Source of the DNA: Thalassotalea ponticola
GTDB lineage: Bacteria > Pseudomonadota > Gammaproteobacteria > Enterobacterales > Alteromonadaceae
Direction: 5' to 3'
NCBI RefSeq assembly: GCF_041379045.1
Contig: NZ_CP166871.1
Span: 1,178,001-1,242,000 of the forward strand
Length of the DNA stretch: 64,000 bases
Shown: piece by piece, positions 17,075 through 26,566 of the stretch
Layout: every line of letters starts with the position of its first letter
How positions within the stretch are numbered: the stretch's first letter is position 1
The notes under the pieces: generated by a model
What the model was told of the DNA's origin: nothing
What the model saw: the letters and a program-made list of their open reading frames with translations, nothing else
Database searches by the model: none
Made by a program: the position numbers and the translations under genes

Positions 17075-17582
17075 GTTGATGCCCCTTAACTTGTTGGTTT
17101 TGTTCAATCGCGTCTTTGAGTTGTTTACGCGCCCGAAACAGACGCGTCATCACCGTGTTCTTGTTGAGCTCGAGAATGTCAGATATCTCGGTGGTACTAT
17201 AGCCCCACAACACCTGCAGTATCAGTGGTTCTCGGTATTCTATGGCAAGGCTCGCAATGCGCTGTTGGAGCCAATGTTGTTCTTGGTTTCGTTCGTTATT
17301 GGTACCGAGTTGATCAATAATCTGAGTTTCATCATACTCGCCCATCGGCAGCTGTTTGCGCTCAAAGCGGCGTGCATTTTCGCGTCGCAAAATGGTGATT
17401 AACCACGACTTTGCAGCGCGCTCATCAGCTAGAGAATCGAGGCTGCGCCACGCCCGAAGAAAGGTTTCTTGAACTAAGTCTTCGGCTACTGATTTATCGT
17501 GCACCAACCAAAATGCATAGCGAAATAAATCGCTGTGCAGGGCGTAGACGAGTGCTTCAAAGCGTTGTTGTTTATTGGCCAT
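17067..17582 (-). CDS. ECF-type RNA polymerase sigma factor
   Basis: The 171-residue protein has a sigma region 2 (about 12-75, with DLFRYAFWLV...DLVQETFLRAWRSL and KSWLITILRRENAR) and a sigma region 4 helix-turn-helix (about 115-160, with EYREPLILQVLWGYSTTEIS and NTVMTRLFRARKQL). There is no region 1 or 3, as usual for extracytoplasmic-function sigma factors. It overlaps the DUF3379 gene by 8 nt, the arrangement of a sigma/anti-sigma pair. The regulon is unknown. The Bat operon lies just upstream on the same strand, but hairpins and 280 bp separate them. Confidence 0.9.
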   Translation of the reverse strand: MANKQQRFEALVYALHSDLFRYAFWLVHDKSVAEDLVQETFLRAWRSLDSLADERAAKSWLITILRRENARRFERKQLPMGEYDETQIIDQLGTNNERNQEQHWLQQRIASLAIEYREPLILQVLWGYSTTEISDILELNKNTVMTRLFRARKQLKDAIEQNQQVKGHQHG

Positions 17583-17659
17583 TAAGCGTTCTTGCTCGGG
17601 TATTTAGGTTACAGACCTGATGTAGAGAGAATTGCATTCATCAACGGCCTAAATTTTTA

Positions 17660-17752
17660 GCGGGCACGGCGTTAATATTAGCGTTGCCCGCAGCAAGCCC
17701 TGAAAATTGATGTTCAACAATTCAATGCCTGTGTGGCTATAGCGCAGGCATT
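17660..17752. repeat. Two consecutive hairpins between batD and the ECF sigma gene
   Basis: One hairpin has the 7-bp arms GCGGGCA (17660-17666) and TGCCCGC (17685-17691); the other has the 8-bp arms AATGCCTG (17724-17731) and CAGGCATT (17745-17752). Neither is followed by a clear T-run. They may slow or end transcription coming from batD. Confidence 0.35.
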
Positions 17753-17864
17753 GGATATATTCACTGCCATATACTATCCACTGTGGTTTTATTCGCGATC
17801 GCAGCAGAGATGATAATCAGTGCTGCGACAGCATTCTCCCTTTGATCAAAGACACCCCGCAGAT

Positions 17865-19508
17865 TTAATTGGGATTTAATGCAAAGGCGGTGCGTTGTGT
17901 TTTTTCTTGCTGTTTATTGATGACAGATATCAATTTGATTAATTCATCGCCTTGCCATGGTTGTTTGCTCGAACCGTAGTAACAGCGTTGTAGCAACATA
18001 ATTTGTTGCTCGAATTGTTCGTTTTGTAAAAACTGACTAAGCTGCTCAACATTGCTAAAGTGTTGATCGGCAAATAGCTCATTACCCCAATTTGGCAACA
18101 GTTTTAACACTTCAATACCGTTATTTTGCCGACAAGCTGCGAGCAATTTTAAATAGTACTGCGTCCCTGGTGATGTAAATGGGGCTTTGCCAGAACGCCA
18201 TTTACCTTTTAATTTTGCTGAGTAAAGCCAAGCAAAACTGGTTATTAACCAGAGGCTTAAAAATACCCATTGCCAAATGCTCGACGCTGCAGTGACTGGC
18301 TCTTTGGCGCTGGTCGATACAGCGACATTGGTCACAGGTGTTGTCGCAACCGGTTGACCGACAACGACAATGCGCTTGGCCGGCAGCGAGGCGATTTCTT
18401 GACGATTGAGTTTGGTATTCCACCACGGCAAGTCAATCGCAGGTAATTCAAACTCTCCAGCTTGGGTAGGTACTAAGGCAAAGTCTTGAATTTTTTGACT
18501 CACCAATAGACCGCTGTTAATACCACTTTTTGTCTGCGCTTGATCAGGGTAGACCTTGATCCCATCTGGCGTATTAAACTCAAGCTCAGGGATCTGCTCG
18601 GCACTTAACGCGGCGGCGGTAATTTTTATTGTGCGGGTGATAGGCTCACCAACTTTGTAGCTTTGCTCTTGCTCAGGCCATTGTTCTTCAATCAACAATA
18701 ATTCACTGGGTAACCACTCTCCTTGAAAATCGCTTGGCGCCGGTTTTACCGTGATGTTGATCTCTTCGCCTTTGACGCGCACCGGCTTACCTAAAGCTGC
18801 GCTTGAAAACAATGCCCGTCGCTGAGGACTGTTAACACTTACTTCGCCTGAAAACACCGTTGAGTGTAAAACATGCTCACCTGACTTTTGTGGCTTTATG
18901 GCGTAGGTTTTTTCGATAATCCGATAGCGCTTGCCGTTGATAATATCGATGTCTTCTTTGTTGTCGCCAATTTGTATCACCTCTGCACCAGTCATTTGCG
19001 GATCGGCTAAGTTACCGCGCAACAGTTCAGTGGCAAGGTGTAAACGCAACGTAAGGGTAAATTGTTGTTGAACGTAGACCTCTGATTTAGACACTTCCGC
19101 GGTAATGAAAATGTCTTGTTGGCTCGAGTCATCGCGCTCACTTACCGGTAATACTTGTAAGGCGATAGCTTGCGTTTTTGCCCCATTGACGTTTAATTCA
19201 GGAATAGTAACCATACCGGCGCGACGAGGAACCAATAACGTAGACCACTGCGTTGTGCGCGTGGTTTTAAAGTTCACCATGCGCGTTTGGCTACTCACCG
19301 ATGTACCGCCGAGGATAAAATCCTTAGCCAATACCGATGCATCAAAGGCATCAGCACTGAGTGAATCATCAGCAATAACACTCAATACGATCGCTTCATC
19401 AACAATCGCTGGATTTTTATCGACACTGGCCGTAACGGTCAGCGCATTGACTAGGGGACTTGAGAAATATACCAAAAGCGCAATAAACGGCAGGGCTCGT
19501 TTTACCAT
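17865..19508 (-). CDS. batD: BatD-family oxygen-tolerance protein
   Basis: The 547-residue protein has a signal peptide (residues 1-22, ending near VNAL), a large periplasmic beta-rich region with repeated Ig-like segments, and one transmembrane helix near 410-430. A cytoplasmic tail follows. This is the layout of BatD, the last member of Bacteroides-type aerotolerance operons that are also widespread in gammaproteobacteria. The molecular role is not established; it is thought to act with the von Willebrand proteins BatA and BatB at the membrane. Its start overlaps the batB-batC stop by 7 nt, so expression is coupled. Confidence 0.88.
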   Translation of the reverse strand: MVKRALPFIALLVYFSSPLVNALTVTASVDKNPAIVDEAIVLSVIADDSLSADAFDASVLAKDFILGGTSVSSQTRMVNFKTTRTTQWSTLLVPRRAGMVTIPELNVNGAKTQAIALQVLPVSERDDSSQQDIFITAEVSKSEVYVQQQFTLTLRLHLATELLRGNLADPQMTGAEVIQIGDNKEDIDIINGKRYRIIEKTYAIKPQKSGEHVLHSTVFSGEVSVNSPQRRALFSSAALGKPVRVKGEEINITVKPAPSDFQGEWLPSELLLIEEQWPEQEQSYKVGEPITRTIKITAAALSAEQIPELEFNTPDGIKVYPDQAQTKSGINSGLLVSQKIQDFALVPTQAGEFELPAIDLPWWNTKLNRQEIASLPAKRIVVVGQPVATTPVTNVAVSTSAKEPVTAASSIWQWVFLSLWLITSFAWLYSAKLKGKWRSGKAPFTSPGTQYYLKLLAACRQNNGIEVLKLLPNWGNELFADQHFSNVEQLSQFLQNEQFEQQIMLLQRCYYGSSKQPWQGDELIKLISVINKQQEKTQRTAFALNPN

Positions 19509-21469
19509 TGTTCTTTTACTCCAATACTGCTGCGATGTTGGCGACGTTGTTGATATTCGAGTCGCATCTTGTTGCGTAATAATTGCTGAGGATCATCCGT
19601 TACGCGTCTGAGTAACTGTTCATATTTTTGTTGTTGCTCTAAATTTGTTTGACGCTGTTGAGCTGATAAGGCGGCGTCCTGCTGCTGACCGTCCTGTTGT
19701 TGACCGTCTTGCTGCTGACCGTCTTGCTGCTGACCGTCCTGTTGTTGACCGTCCTGTTGTTGACCGTCTTGCTTCTGACCGTCTTGCTGCTGACCATCTT
19801 GCTGCTGACCGTCTTGCTGCTGACCGTCTTGCTGCTGACCGTCTTGCTGCTGACCATCTTGCTGCTGACCACCTTGCTGCTGACCGTCTTGCTGCTGACC
19901 ATCTTGCTGCTGACCGTTTTGCTGCTGACCATCTTGCTGCTGACCATCTTGCTGTTGACCATCTTGCTGTTGACCGTCTTGTTGCTGACCGTCTTGTTGC
20001 TGACCGTCTTGCTGCTGACCGTCTTGCCGCTGACCGTCTTGCTGCTGACCGTCTTGCTGCTGACCGTCTTGCTGTTGACCGTCTTGTTGTTGCTCGTTTT
20101 GTTGTTTTAACAGTGACTCGACTAACGCTTTATTGGCTTTTGCATCTCGGTGCTCGGCATCGATATCAAGCGCTTGATTATAGGCGTCAATAGCTTGTTG
20201 TAATTGACCCAACTTGGCTAACGCATTACCTTGATTATACTTCGCGTCAGCACTTGAACCTTGGCTAAAAGCCTTGGCTGCCTGTTCGTACTGTTCAGCG
20301 CGATAATAGCTGCTGCCTTGCCACAACGGGTCGTTAAATGTTGTCGCTGCTTGTTGGTATTGCTGTTGGTTGAACTTCTGTTGTCCTTGTTGGTCTTTGG
20401 TTTGCCATAAATCATCCCACAACGAGGCTGACGCTGGTGGACTCAACAATAGTGCGCTAACCATCAGAGCGCTGAATACCGGCGTCAATAATACCCCTTT
20501 TTGAAAATAGCGAAGTAACAAGGGCATCGCCAATAACAATAAGTAGGGGCCAAACTCTTGCCATTGATCGCCTTGATTTTGTTGTTGTGTTTGCAATGAC
20601 TTTTGTGCCTCTAGTTTGCGCAGTGAACTCAGCTTTTCCAGATCGCTATCGTCTTTGGCAAAAGCGGTGTAAACACCACCTGAGTTGCGAGCAAGTGACG
20701 CCAGTCGGCTTTGGGTTAGTTTAGGGATAACGATATCGCCTTGTCTGTCTTTCATTAACTCGCCATTGGCTAAGGTAATGGGCGCACCTTGTAAGGTACC
20801 AACGCCGAGAATGTTGAGTCGATGCTCAGTGTCAGCGATAAACTCATTGATATCATCCACTTCGCCATGGCTAATACCGTCGGTAAACCAAAATATATCG
20901 CCTTCGCTGTGACCGGCATTGTTGAGCATTTCATCGGCCAACAGTAACGCCGGAAGCGGGTTAGAGCCGAGCTCAGGCATGATCTCTGGGCTTAGTGACG
21001 GCAGTAACAAGTTGATGTTATTGATATCCGCTGTTAGCGGACTGATGGTAAAGGCGTCGCCAGCATAGGCGATTAAACCGATCTCACCTTCATTAATTTT
21101 TCCGACTAAATCCATCGCCTTAAAACGAGCCATGGTCAATCGATTGGGGGTGATATCGGTGGCGAGCATCGATAAACTCATATCCATTATCAACACCGAA
21201 CCACGCTCAACTTGGTACACTGGTTGAGGTAACTTTTGCCAAGTGGGACCGGCTAAGGCGAAAATAATTAAACTTCCGGCAACCGCAGCTCCGACTAGCG
21301 ATACCGACTTTTGTTGCTCGGCACTGAGTAAATACTTGGCTAAGTGCGGTGGCAATATTTTATGCCAGGTACTACTCGACACCACCAACTTTCGCGCTTG
21401 CCACAAAAGCCATGCCAAGGCGATAAAGGCGAGTAGCCAAAATGGCCTGAGAAAATGAAAATCAGCCAT
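19502..21469 (-). CDS. Fused BatB-BatC protein: VWA domain, TPRs and DGQQQ repeats
   Basis: The 655-residue protein joins two units often encoded separately. N-terminal membrane helices (about 8-25 and 57-74) precede a von Willebrand A domain whose metal site DMSLS is at 96-100. A further membrane segment near 320-345 leads to TPR-type repeats (SSYYRAEQYEQAAKAF; AKYNQGNALAKLGQLQQAID). Residues about 458-597 are roughly 28 tandem copies of a Gln-rich pentapeptide, QQQDG, with only a few variants (QRQDG, QQQNG, QQQGG, QKQDG). The tail has a short basic helix. In the MoxR/Bat system these proteins are thought to assemble with BatA at the inner membrane. The start overlaps batA by 8 nt. Confidence 0.9.
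   Translation of the reverse strand: MADFHFLRPFWLLAFIALAWLLWQARKLVVSSSTWHKILPPHLAKYLLSAEQQKSVSLVGAAVAGSLIIFALAGPTWQKLPQPVYQVERGSVLIMDMSLSMLATDITPNRLTMARFKAMDLVGKINEGEIGLIAYAGDAFTISPLTADINNINLLLPSLSPEIMPELGSNPLPALLLADEMLNNAGHSEGDIFWFTDGISHGEVDDINEFIADTEHRLNILGVGTLQGAPITLANGELMKDRQGDIVIPKLTQSRLASLARNSGGVYTAFAKDDSDLEKLSSLRKLEAQKSLQTQQQNQGDQWQEFGPYLLLLAMPLLLRYFQKGVLLTPVFSALMVSALLLSPPASASLWDDLWQTKDQQGQQKFNQQQYQQAATTFNDPLWQGSSYYRAEQYEQAAKAFSQGSSADAKYNQGNALAKLGQLQQAIDAYNQALDIDAEHRDAKANKALVESLLKQQNEQQQDGQQQDGQQQDGQQQDGQRQDGQQQDGQQQDGQQQDGQQQDGQQQDGQQQDGQQQNGQQQDGQQQDGQQQGGQQQDGQQQDGQQQDGQQQDGQQQDGQQQDGQKQDGQQQDGQQQDGQQQDGQQQDGQQQDGQQQDAALSAQQRQTNLEQQQKYEQLLRRVTDDPQQLLRNKMRLEYQQRRQHRSSIGVKEQW
19679..20097 (-). 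repeat. 15-bp coding tandem repeat array (about 28 units) in batB-batC
   Basis: The array repeats a 15-bp word, written on the plus strand as CTGCTGACCGTCTTG with small changes. It encodes QQQDG pentapeptides in frame. Since 15 is a multiple of three, gain or loss of units keeps the reading frame. Synonymous variants (CTG or TTG, GTC or ATC) are mixed along the array. Confidence 0.95.
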
Positions 21470-22487
21470 CGATATTCCCCTCTTTGCGATCAGCTGTCAC
21501 CGTGAGACTTACCGGTGAAAATTGCACTTTGATAAATGCAACAAGCACTAATAAACAAGCCAGTGCCAACGGGTAGAAATACAGCGCGGTTAACGGGCGC
21601 ATTTGTTGTGCTTCTTGGCTTATGGGCTCAAGCTGGTCGAGCTGTTGGTAAATGCTCGCCATTGAGGCGCCGTCTTTGGCGCGAAAATAACTGCCCGAGG
21701 TTTGCTCAGCGATCTGTTTTAATAATTGTTCGTCTAGGTCGCGAGACGGGTTAACTGTTCTCGAACCAAATAGTGAACGCTCAATCATTACCTCAGCACC
21801 GATGCCAATGGTATATACGGTAACATCAAAACCTTTTGCCAAATCTAGTGCTTGCTCTGGGCTGATTTTTCCCGACGTATTTTGCCCATCGGTGAGCAAC
21901 ACCAATACTCTATTTGATTCGCCTTTGCCAACAAAGCGCTTAACCGCTAAGGCAATGGCATCACCAATGGCGGTGCGCTGACCGACTAAGCCGATAACAG
22001 CTTCGTCGAGCATTTGCTTTACCGTGTTAGTATCAAATGTCATCGGTGTTTGCATGTAGGCATCATCGGCAAATAAAATTAAACCTAAGCGATCGCCTTG
22101 GCGACGTTCGATAAAATCGCCTAACAGTTGTTTTAACATGGCCAAGCGATTGACTTGCTGATTGTTAACTTGCATGTCTTCAATTTTCATACTGCCTGAT
22201 AAGTCAACGGCGATGATCATTTCACGACTTTCATTTGGCATGGTGATCGGATCACCAAGCCATTGCGGTCGCATGCAGGCGACAACCAGCAAGGTCCAGA
22301 TAATGGCGAGCCAAATGGGCGATAGCCTACCCGTTGTAGTGAAGTGCGTTGATGAGCGCTCCATCGCCGCTAGCGATACTGGTACCTTAAGAGCGGCAGC
22401 TGCGTGTGTCTTTGCCGGTACAAGCCAATAAACCACAAGTGGAGCAACTAGCAAAACCGCTAAGTAAGGCCAAGCAAACTCAATCAC
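21462..22487 (-). CDS. batA: BatA-type von Willebrand A membrane protein
   Basis: The 341-residue protein has two N-terminal membrane helices (about 5-23 and 57-73) and a VWA domain with the metal-ion-dependent adhesion site DLSGS at 95-99. LLTDGQNTSGK supplies a further metal ligand. A C-terminal membrane helix lies near 305-325. BatA proteins are partners of MoxR AAA+ ATPases. The gene overlaps the DUF4381 gene by 4 nt and the batB-batC gene by 8 nt, which places it inside a six-gene operon. Confidence 0.92.
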   Translation of the reverse strand: MIEFAWPYLAVLLVAPLVVYWLVPAKTHAAAALKVPVSLAAMERSSTHFTTTGRLSPIWLAIIWTLLVVACMRPQWLGDPITMPNESREMIIAVDLSGSMKIEDMQVNNQQVNRLAMLKQLLGDFIERRQGDRLGLILFADDAYMQTPMTFDTNTVKQMLDEAVIGLVGQRTAIGDAIALAVKRFVGKGESNRVLVLLTDGQNTSGKISPEQALDLAKGFDVTVYTIGIGAEVMIERSLFGSRTVNPSRDLDEQLLKQIAEQTSGSYFRAKDGASMASIYQQLDQLEPISQEAQQMRPLTALYFYPLALACLLVLVAFIKVQFSPVSLTVTADRKEGNIDG

Positions 22488-22987
22488 AATGTTGTCTCCC
22501 TAGTCGCGGTTGAACGGCGCTTGTTTACCCATGCCCCGGTGATATTGACATGCTCTAACCAAAATAGTGCGGCTTGTTGCATGGCGTGCCCGTATTTTTG
22601 GTCGGCTTTCGGATGGTACTGATGGGTAAGGGCGTTTTGTGCTTTATGCAAAAACGTCTGTTGATGTTTTTGCGGCAGTTTATCGGTTAATGCGGTGAGT
22701 AATTGCTCAGCGTAGTAGGGCGCAAAATCTCGGCGATCAAAGTAGTGCATAGCCACCCACTTTAAGATGCGCATTGAGTCAATAATGGCAGGTTTTTCGA
22801 GCTGCTCTAATTCGATCACCGCTTGCTGATAGGGACGCAAATAACGGTGCTTGGTGAGTAGGCGAAAAGCAAGCCAACACAACGCGGCGACAACAACAAA
22901 CAGTAACAACCACCAACCGGGGGCGATGGGAAAGGAAGATATTTGTTCAGGTAAGTGAATGTCGTTTAAATTTGCTAGCGGATCCAT
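22484..22987 (-). CDS. DUF4381 membrane protein of the MoxR/Bat operon
   Basis: The 167-residue protein begins with a short segment DPLANLNDIHLPEQISSFPIA, in which LANLNDIHLPE is typical of DUF4381. One membrane helix follows at about 26-45, then a cytoplasmic helical domain with ILKWVAMHYFDRRDFAPYY. The family occurs almost only between DUF58 and batA genes, as here. The function is unknown. It overlaps the DUF58 gene by 13 nt and batA by 4 nt. Confidence 0.85.
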   Translation of the reverse strand: MDPLANLNDIHLPEQISSFPIAPGWWLLLFVVVAALCWLAFRLLTKHRYLRPYQQAVIELEQLEKPAIIDSMRILKWVAMHYFDRRDFAPYYAEQLLTALTDKLPQKHQQTFLHKAQNALTHQYHPKADQKYGHAMQQAALFWLEHVNITGAWVNKRRSTATRETTL

Positions 22988-23976
22988 GTTTCTAGCCCCT
23001 GTTTTAATTGCTGTTCAAGCAGTTCATTGGCACTGATATGGGTGACACGGGCACCCGCGCGTTGGTAATAAGCGCGCTTTTGCTTGTGTATATCAGTGGC
23101 GCGTTGCTTGTACTGTTGAGCGATTGTTTTGTCGCCGAGTAACAGCGGTTGACTGTGTTCGCCGTCGGTGATCATCACCGAACTCTTTTGGCCGACAGCC
23201 GGAAGTCGATGCTCAAGCGGATCGTCGACGTGGCAAACAACCAGCTCACAGTGTTGATTTATGTTGCGCAAGGCAAGCATCACATCGTCATTGACGTGGT
23301 AGCCGTCGGTGATGACATACACTAGGGCACCGGGTTTGGCCAATTGACACAAGCGATTGATGTTATCGATAAAGTATTGCTGTTGATAGGCTGGTTTGTG
23401 ATGCCATAAATCAAGCCCTTGCTGATGCAATTCGTCAAGGGCATGTAGGTAATGTAAGACCCCATGTTGTCGGCTTTGCGGTTTTAATTCGACATGGTTT
23501 TGCTCGTGAAACACCAGTCCGCCAACGCGATCGCCACGGCTGTTGGCGTGCCATGCGATCAACGCACCAAGGTGACAGGCTTGTACCGATTTAAACATCA
23601 GCTCAGAGCCAAAATACATGGTCTGTCCCAAATCGACGGCAATCAGAACAGGACGTTCAACTTCTTCTTTGAATAATTTGGTATGGGTTTTTCCGGTACG
23701 AGCGGTAACGCGCCAGTCGATCGCTCGAATGTCGTCACCCGCTTGGTAGTGACGCACTTCATCAAACTCCATACCACGCCCCTTACTGCGCGCCAGATAG
23801 TTACCACTTAAATGACTTTGCACATTTTTACGCGGTGCTAAGTTGATCAGGGAAACCTTACTTCGATAGGCCAGTAATTGGTCAATACTCAGATGGATGC
23901 CATCGCCGCCTAATAGTTCAAGGCGATGTTTGGCATCTTGTTCAAACGATGTTGTATCGGATTTTTTCCACCACAT
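22975..23976 (-). CDS. DUF58 protein of the MoxR/Bat operon
   Basis: The 333-residue soluble protein has the DUF58 signature SGNYLARSKGRGMEFDEVR starting near residue 57, followed by YQAGDDIRAIDWRVTARTGK and a degenerate VWA-like fold with VLIAVDLGQTMYFG. In related operons DUF58 proteins are probable MoxR clients or adaptors. Its Asp-x-Gly-x-Thr metal motif differs from the classical DxSxS, so metal binding is uncertain. It is the second gene after moxR, 42 bp downstream. Confidence 0.9.
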   Translation of the reverse strand: MWWKKSDTTSFEQDAKHRLELLGGDGIHLSIDQLLAYRSKVSLINLAPRKNVQSHLSGNYLARSKGRGMEFDEVRHYQAGDDIRAIDWRVTARTGKTHTKLFKEEVERPVLIAVDLGQTMYFGSELMFKSVQACHLGALIAWHANSRGDRVGGLVFHEQNHVELKPQSRQHGVLHYLHALDELHQQGLDLWHHKPAYQQQYFIDNINRLCQLAKPGALVYVITDGYHVNDDVMLALRNINQHCELVVCHVDDPLEHRLPAVGQKSSVMITDGEHSQPLLLGDKTIAQQYKQRATDIHKQKRAYYQRAGARVTHISANELLEQQLKQGLETWIR

Positions 23977-24018
23977 GTTAGATTCACTTCATCTAATCGC
24001 TTTTGTCGACACAAGCGC

Positions 24019-24975
24019 TTATGCTAATGCCACACACTCCAGAATTTTATCTAATACTTGATCGGTAGTAATACCGTCGGCTTCGGCCTGATAAGTCAGT
24101 AATAAACGGTGTCTCAGGGTGTTGTGAAATACCGCTTGAATGTCTTCTGGGCTGACAAAATCTCGACCGTTCAGCCAAGCGCGAGCACGAGCACAACGCT
24201 CGAGAGCTATGGTTGCTCTCGGGCTGGCACCATAGGCTAACCACTTCGCTAAATTGTCATCGTATTTCTCGCCTTGGCGGGTCGCCATAATTAAATCGAC
24301 AATGTATTGTTCTAAGCTATCGGCAAGGTATATGTCGAGTACTTGTTTGCGCGCCTTAAAAATGTCCCGCTGGGTTAAATTAATACGGGCAAGCGCTTCA
24401 TCGTCTCGGGCCTCTTGGCGATTGAGGCGCAAAATGGCCAACTCGGCCTGAGCATCTGGATAATCAATGTTGAGGTGCATTAAAAATCTGTCCAGTTGAG
24501 CTTCTGGCAACGGGTATGTTCCTTCTTGCTCTAGCGGGTTTTGGGTTGCCATAACCAAAAATAGCTCAGGTAACTTATAGGTGGTTTTTCCCACGGTTAC
24601 TTGTCTTTCTGCCATCGCTTCGAGTAGCGCAGATTGAACTTTCGCCGGCGCGCGGTTGATTTCATCGGCGAGAATTAAATTTTCAAATAACGGCCCTTGC
24701 TGAAATACAAAACTGCCATCTTCTGGACGATAAATATCGGTACCGGTTAAATCGGCGGGCAGTAAATCTGGGGTAAATTGAATGCGGTGAAAACTGGCAT
24801 CAACGCCATTGGCTAATGCATTAATAGCGCGTGTTTTTGCTAAACCCGGTGGACCCTCTACAATTAAGTGACCATCAGCTAATAACGCAATGAGCAGGCT
24901 TTCAACCAATTCGTGTTGGCCAACAATTTGCTGGCTTAGGTGTTGCTTTAATTTAGAAAATTGTTCGATTGCCAT
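24019..24975 (-). CDS. MoxR-family AAA+ ATPase
   Basis: The 318-residue protein has Walker A GPPGLAKT (41-48), the FTPDLLPADLTGTDIY segment, Walker B ENLILADEINRAP (98-110) and sensor 1 VMATQNPLEQEGTYPLPEAQ, starting at MATQNP. The arginine-finger and sensor-2 regions follow, with YGASPRATIALERCARARA starting at GASPRA. MoxR ATPases act as chaperones that mature or remodel VWA partners. It leads the operon moxR, DUF58, DUF4381, batA, batB-batC, batD, which is linked in other bacteria to envelope stress and oxygen tolerance. Confidence 0.94.
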   Translation of the reverse strand: MAIEQFSKLKQHLSQQIVGQHELVESLLIALLADGHLIVEGPPGLAKTRAINALANGVDASFHRIQFTPDLLPADLTGTDIYRPEDGSFVFQQGPLFENLILADEINRAPAKVQSALLEAMAERQVTVGKTTYKLPELFLVMATQNPLEQEGTYPLPEAQLDRFLMHLNIDYPDAQAELAILRLNRQEARDDEALARINLTQRDIFKARKQVLDIYLADSLEQYIVDLIMATRQGEKYDDNLAKWLAYGASPRATIALERCARARAWLNGRDFVSPEDIQAVFHNTLRHRLLLTYQAEADGITTDQVLDKILECVALA

Positions 24976-25241
24976 AGTAATTATAATGTTCCTTCAAAGG
25001 CGTAGCCGCAATACCCAGATACCTCAACTTGTACATGGCATTGGCTACATCGATTGTATAGCTAATGCGTATATTGGACTAATGTTATTAAAAATCAACT
25101 CTTTTAAAAGTGATGATTTGTCGTTAGAATCAAATGATTATCAGGTCAGACCACTGTGAAGAGTTAACGGGTTCTGGGTTTGACTGCAAAATTATTAAAT
25201 AATTCACCTTAACATATTTGCGACAGTTAAAAGGAACAAGC

Positions 25242-26552
25242 ATGGCAAAAATGCAAAACTTGAAGACGGCATCTGGCGAACGCATTGCCGTGGTCACCGG
25301 TCTTAGAACGCCATTTGTAAAACAAGCAACGGACTTTCACGGCGTGCCGGCGCTTGATTTAGGAGCGATGGTGGTCAATGAAATGATAGCCCGCACAGAT
25401 ATCGATCCCGCCCTTATTGAGCAATTGGTGTTTGGTCAAGTTGTGCAGATGCCAAAAGCGCCCAATATAGCGCGTGAAATCGTCTTGGCAACGCAAATGA
25501 ACGTCAACACCGATGCCTACAGCGTCTCGCGTGCCTGTGCGACGAGCTTTCAATCTACGGTTAACGTTGCCGAGTCGATTTTGCTCGGCAATATCGATAT
25601 TGGTATTGCCGGTGGCGCTGATTCGATGTCTGTACCGCCCATTGGTGTGTCGCAAAAAATGGCTCGCACGCTACTTGATTTATCGAAAGCCAAAACCATG
25701 GCCCAGCGCGCCAAATTGTTAACCAGTTTGCGCTTTAAAGACTTGTTGCCCGTACCACCAGCGGTTGCTGAATACTCCACCGGTTTATCTATGGGGCAAA
25801 CCGCAGAGCAAATGGCTAAAACTCACGGTATCACTCGTCAGCAACAAGATGAATTAGCGCATCGCTCTCACTCACTAGCCGCGAAAACGTGGGCCGATGG
25901 TTTGATGTCCGAGCAAGTGATGGTCGCTCATCCTGAGCCGTATAAAAAAGCAGTTGAGCAAGATAACTGCTTTAGAGCTGACTCTGAACTGGCCAGTTAC
26001 GCCAGGTTACGCCCAGTGTTTGACCGCAAACACGGTACGGTAACCGCGGCCAACTCAACCGCCTTAACCGATGGTGCGTCGGCGGTAATTTTGATGCGAG
26101 AAGGGCGAGCCAAAGAACTGGGGTTAGATGTACTGGGTTATATTCGCAGTTACGCCTTTAGCGCTATTGACGTGTGGGAAGATATGCTCATGGGCCCGTC
26201 GTACGCAACGCCAATCGCCCTAGACCGCGCCGGTTTAACCTTAGCTGATATGGATTTAGTGGAAATGCATGAAGCATTTGCGGCGCAAACCTTAGCAAAT
26301 GTGAAGATGTTTGCCAGCGACCGATTTGCCAAGCAAAAGCTGGGACGTGACAAAGCCATTGGCGAGATTGATATGGATAAGTTTAACGTACTCGGCGGTT
26401 CGCTTGCCTATGGCCACCCGTTTGCGGCGACCGGAACTCGGTTAATCACCCAAACCTTACACGAATTAAAACGCCGCGGTGGTGGCTTGGGATTAACCAC
26501 GGCCTGTGCTGCCGGAGGTCTTGGTGCGGCAATGGTTTTAGAAGCAGAATAA
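25242..26552 (+). CDS. fadI: 3-ketoacyl-CoA thiolase, beta subunit of the FadIJ complex
   Basis: FadI cleaves 3-ketoacyl-CoA to acetyl-CoA and a shortened acyl-CoA. The chosen ATG at 25242 has AAAGGAA upstream and gives [25 protein letters not shown], whose core is [14 protein letters not shown]; a TTG 24 bp earlier lacks a ribosome site. The nucleophilic Cys lies in [12 protein letters not shown], the His in [17 protein letters not shown] and the second Cys in [13 protein letters not shown]. Length (436 residues) and the N terminus match FadI rather than FadA. fadJ follows 14 bp downstream. Confidence 0.95.
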   Translation: MAKMQNLKTASGERIAVVTGLRTPFVKQATDFHGVPALDLGAMVVNEMIARTDIDPALIEQLVFGQVVQMPKAPNIAREIVLATQMNVNTDAYSVSRACATSFQSTVNVAESILLGNIDIGIAGGADSMSVPPIGVSQKMARTLLDLSKAKTMAQRAKLLTSLRFKDLLPVPPAVAEYSTGLSMGQTAEQMAKTHGITRQQQDELAHRSHSLAAKTWADGLMSEQVMVAHPEPYKKAVEQDNCFRADSELASYARLRPVFDRKHGTVTAANSTALTDGASAVILMREGRAKELGLDVLGYIRSYAFSAIDVWEDMLMGPSYATPIALDRAGLTLADMDLVEMHEAFAAQTLANVKMFASDRFAKQKLGRDKAIGEIDMDKFNVLGGSLAYGHPFAATGTRLITQTLHELKRRGGGLGLTTACAAGGLGAAMVLEAE

Positions 26553-26566
26553 TTGAGGTAATCGAC

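Noticed and set aside
19639..20193. Long open frames in other phases of the QQQDG array
   Set aside because: They are Leu/Thr- or Ala/Asp-rich shadows created by the 15-bp repeat in all phases; the batB-batC frame explains the region.
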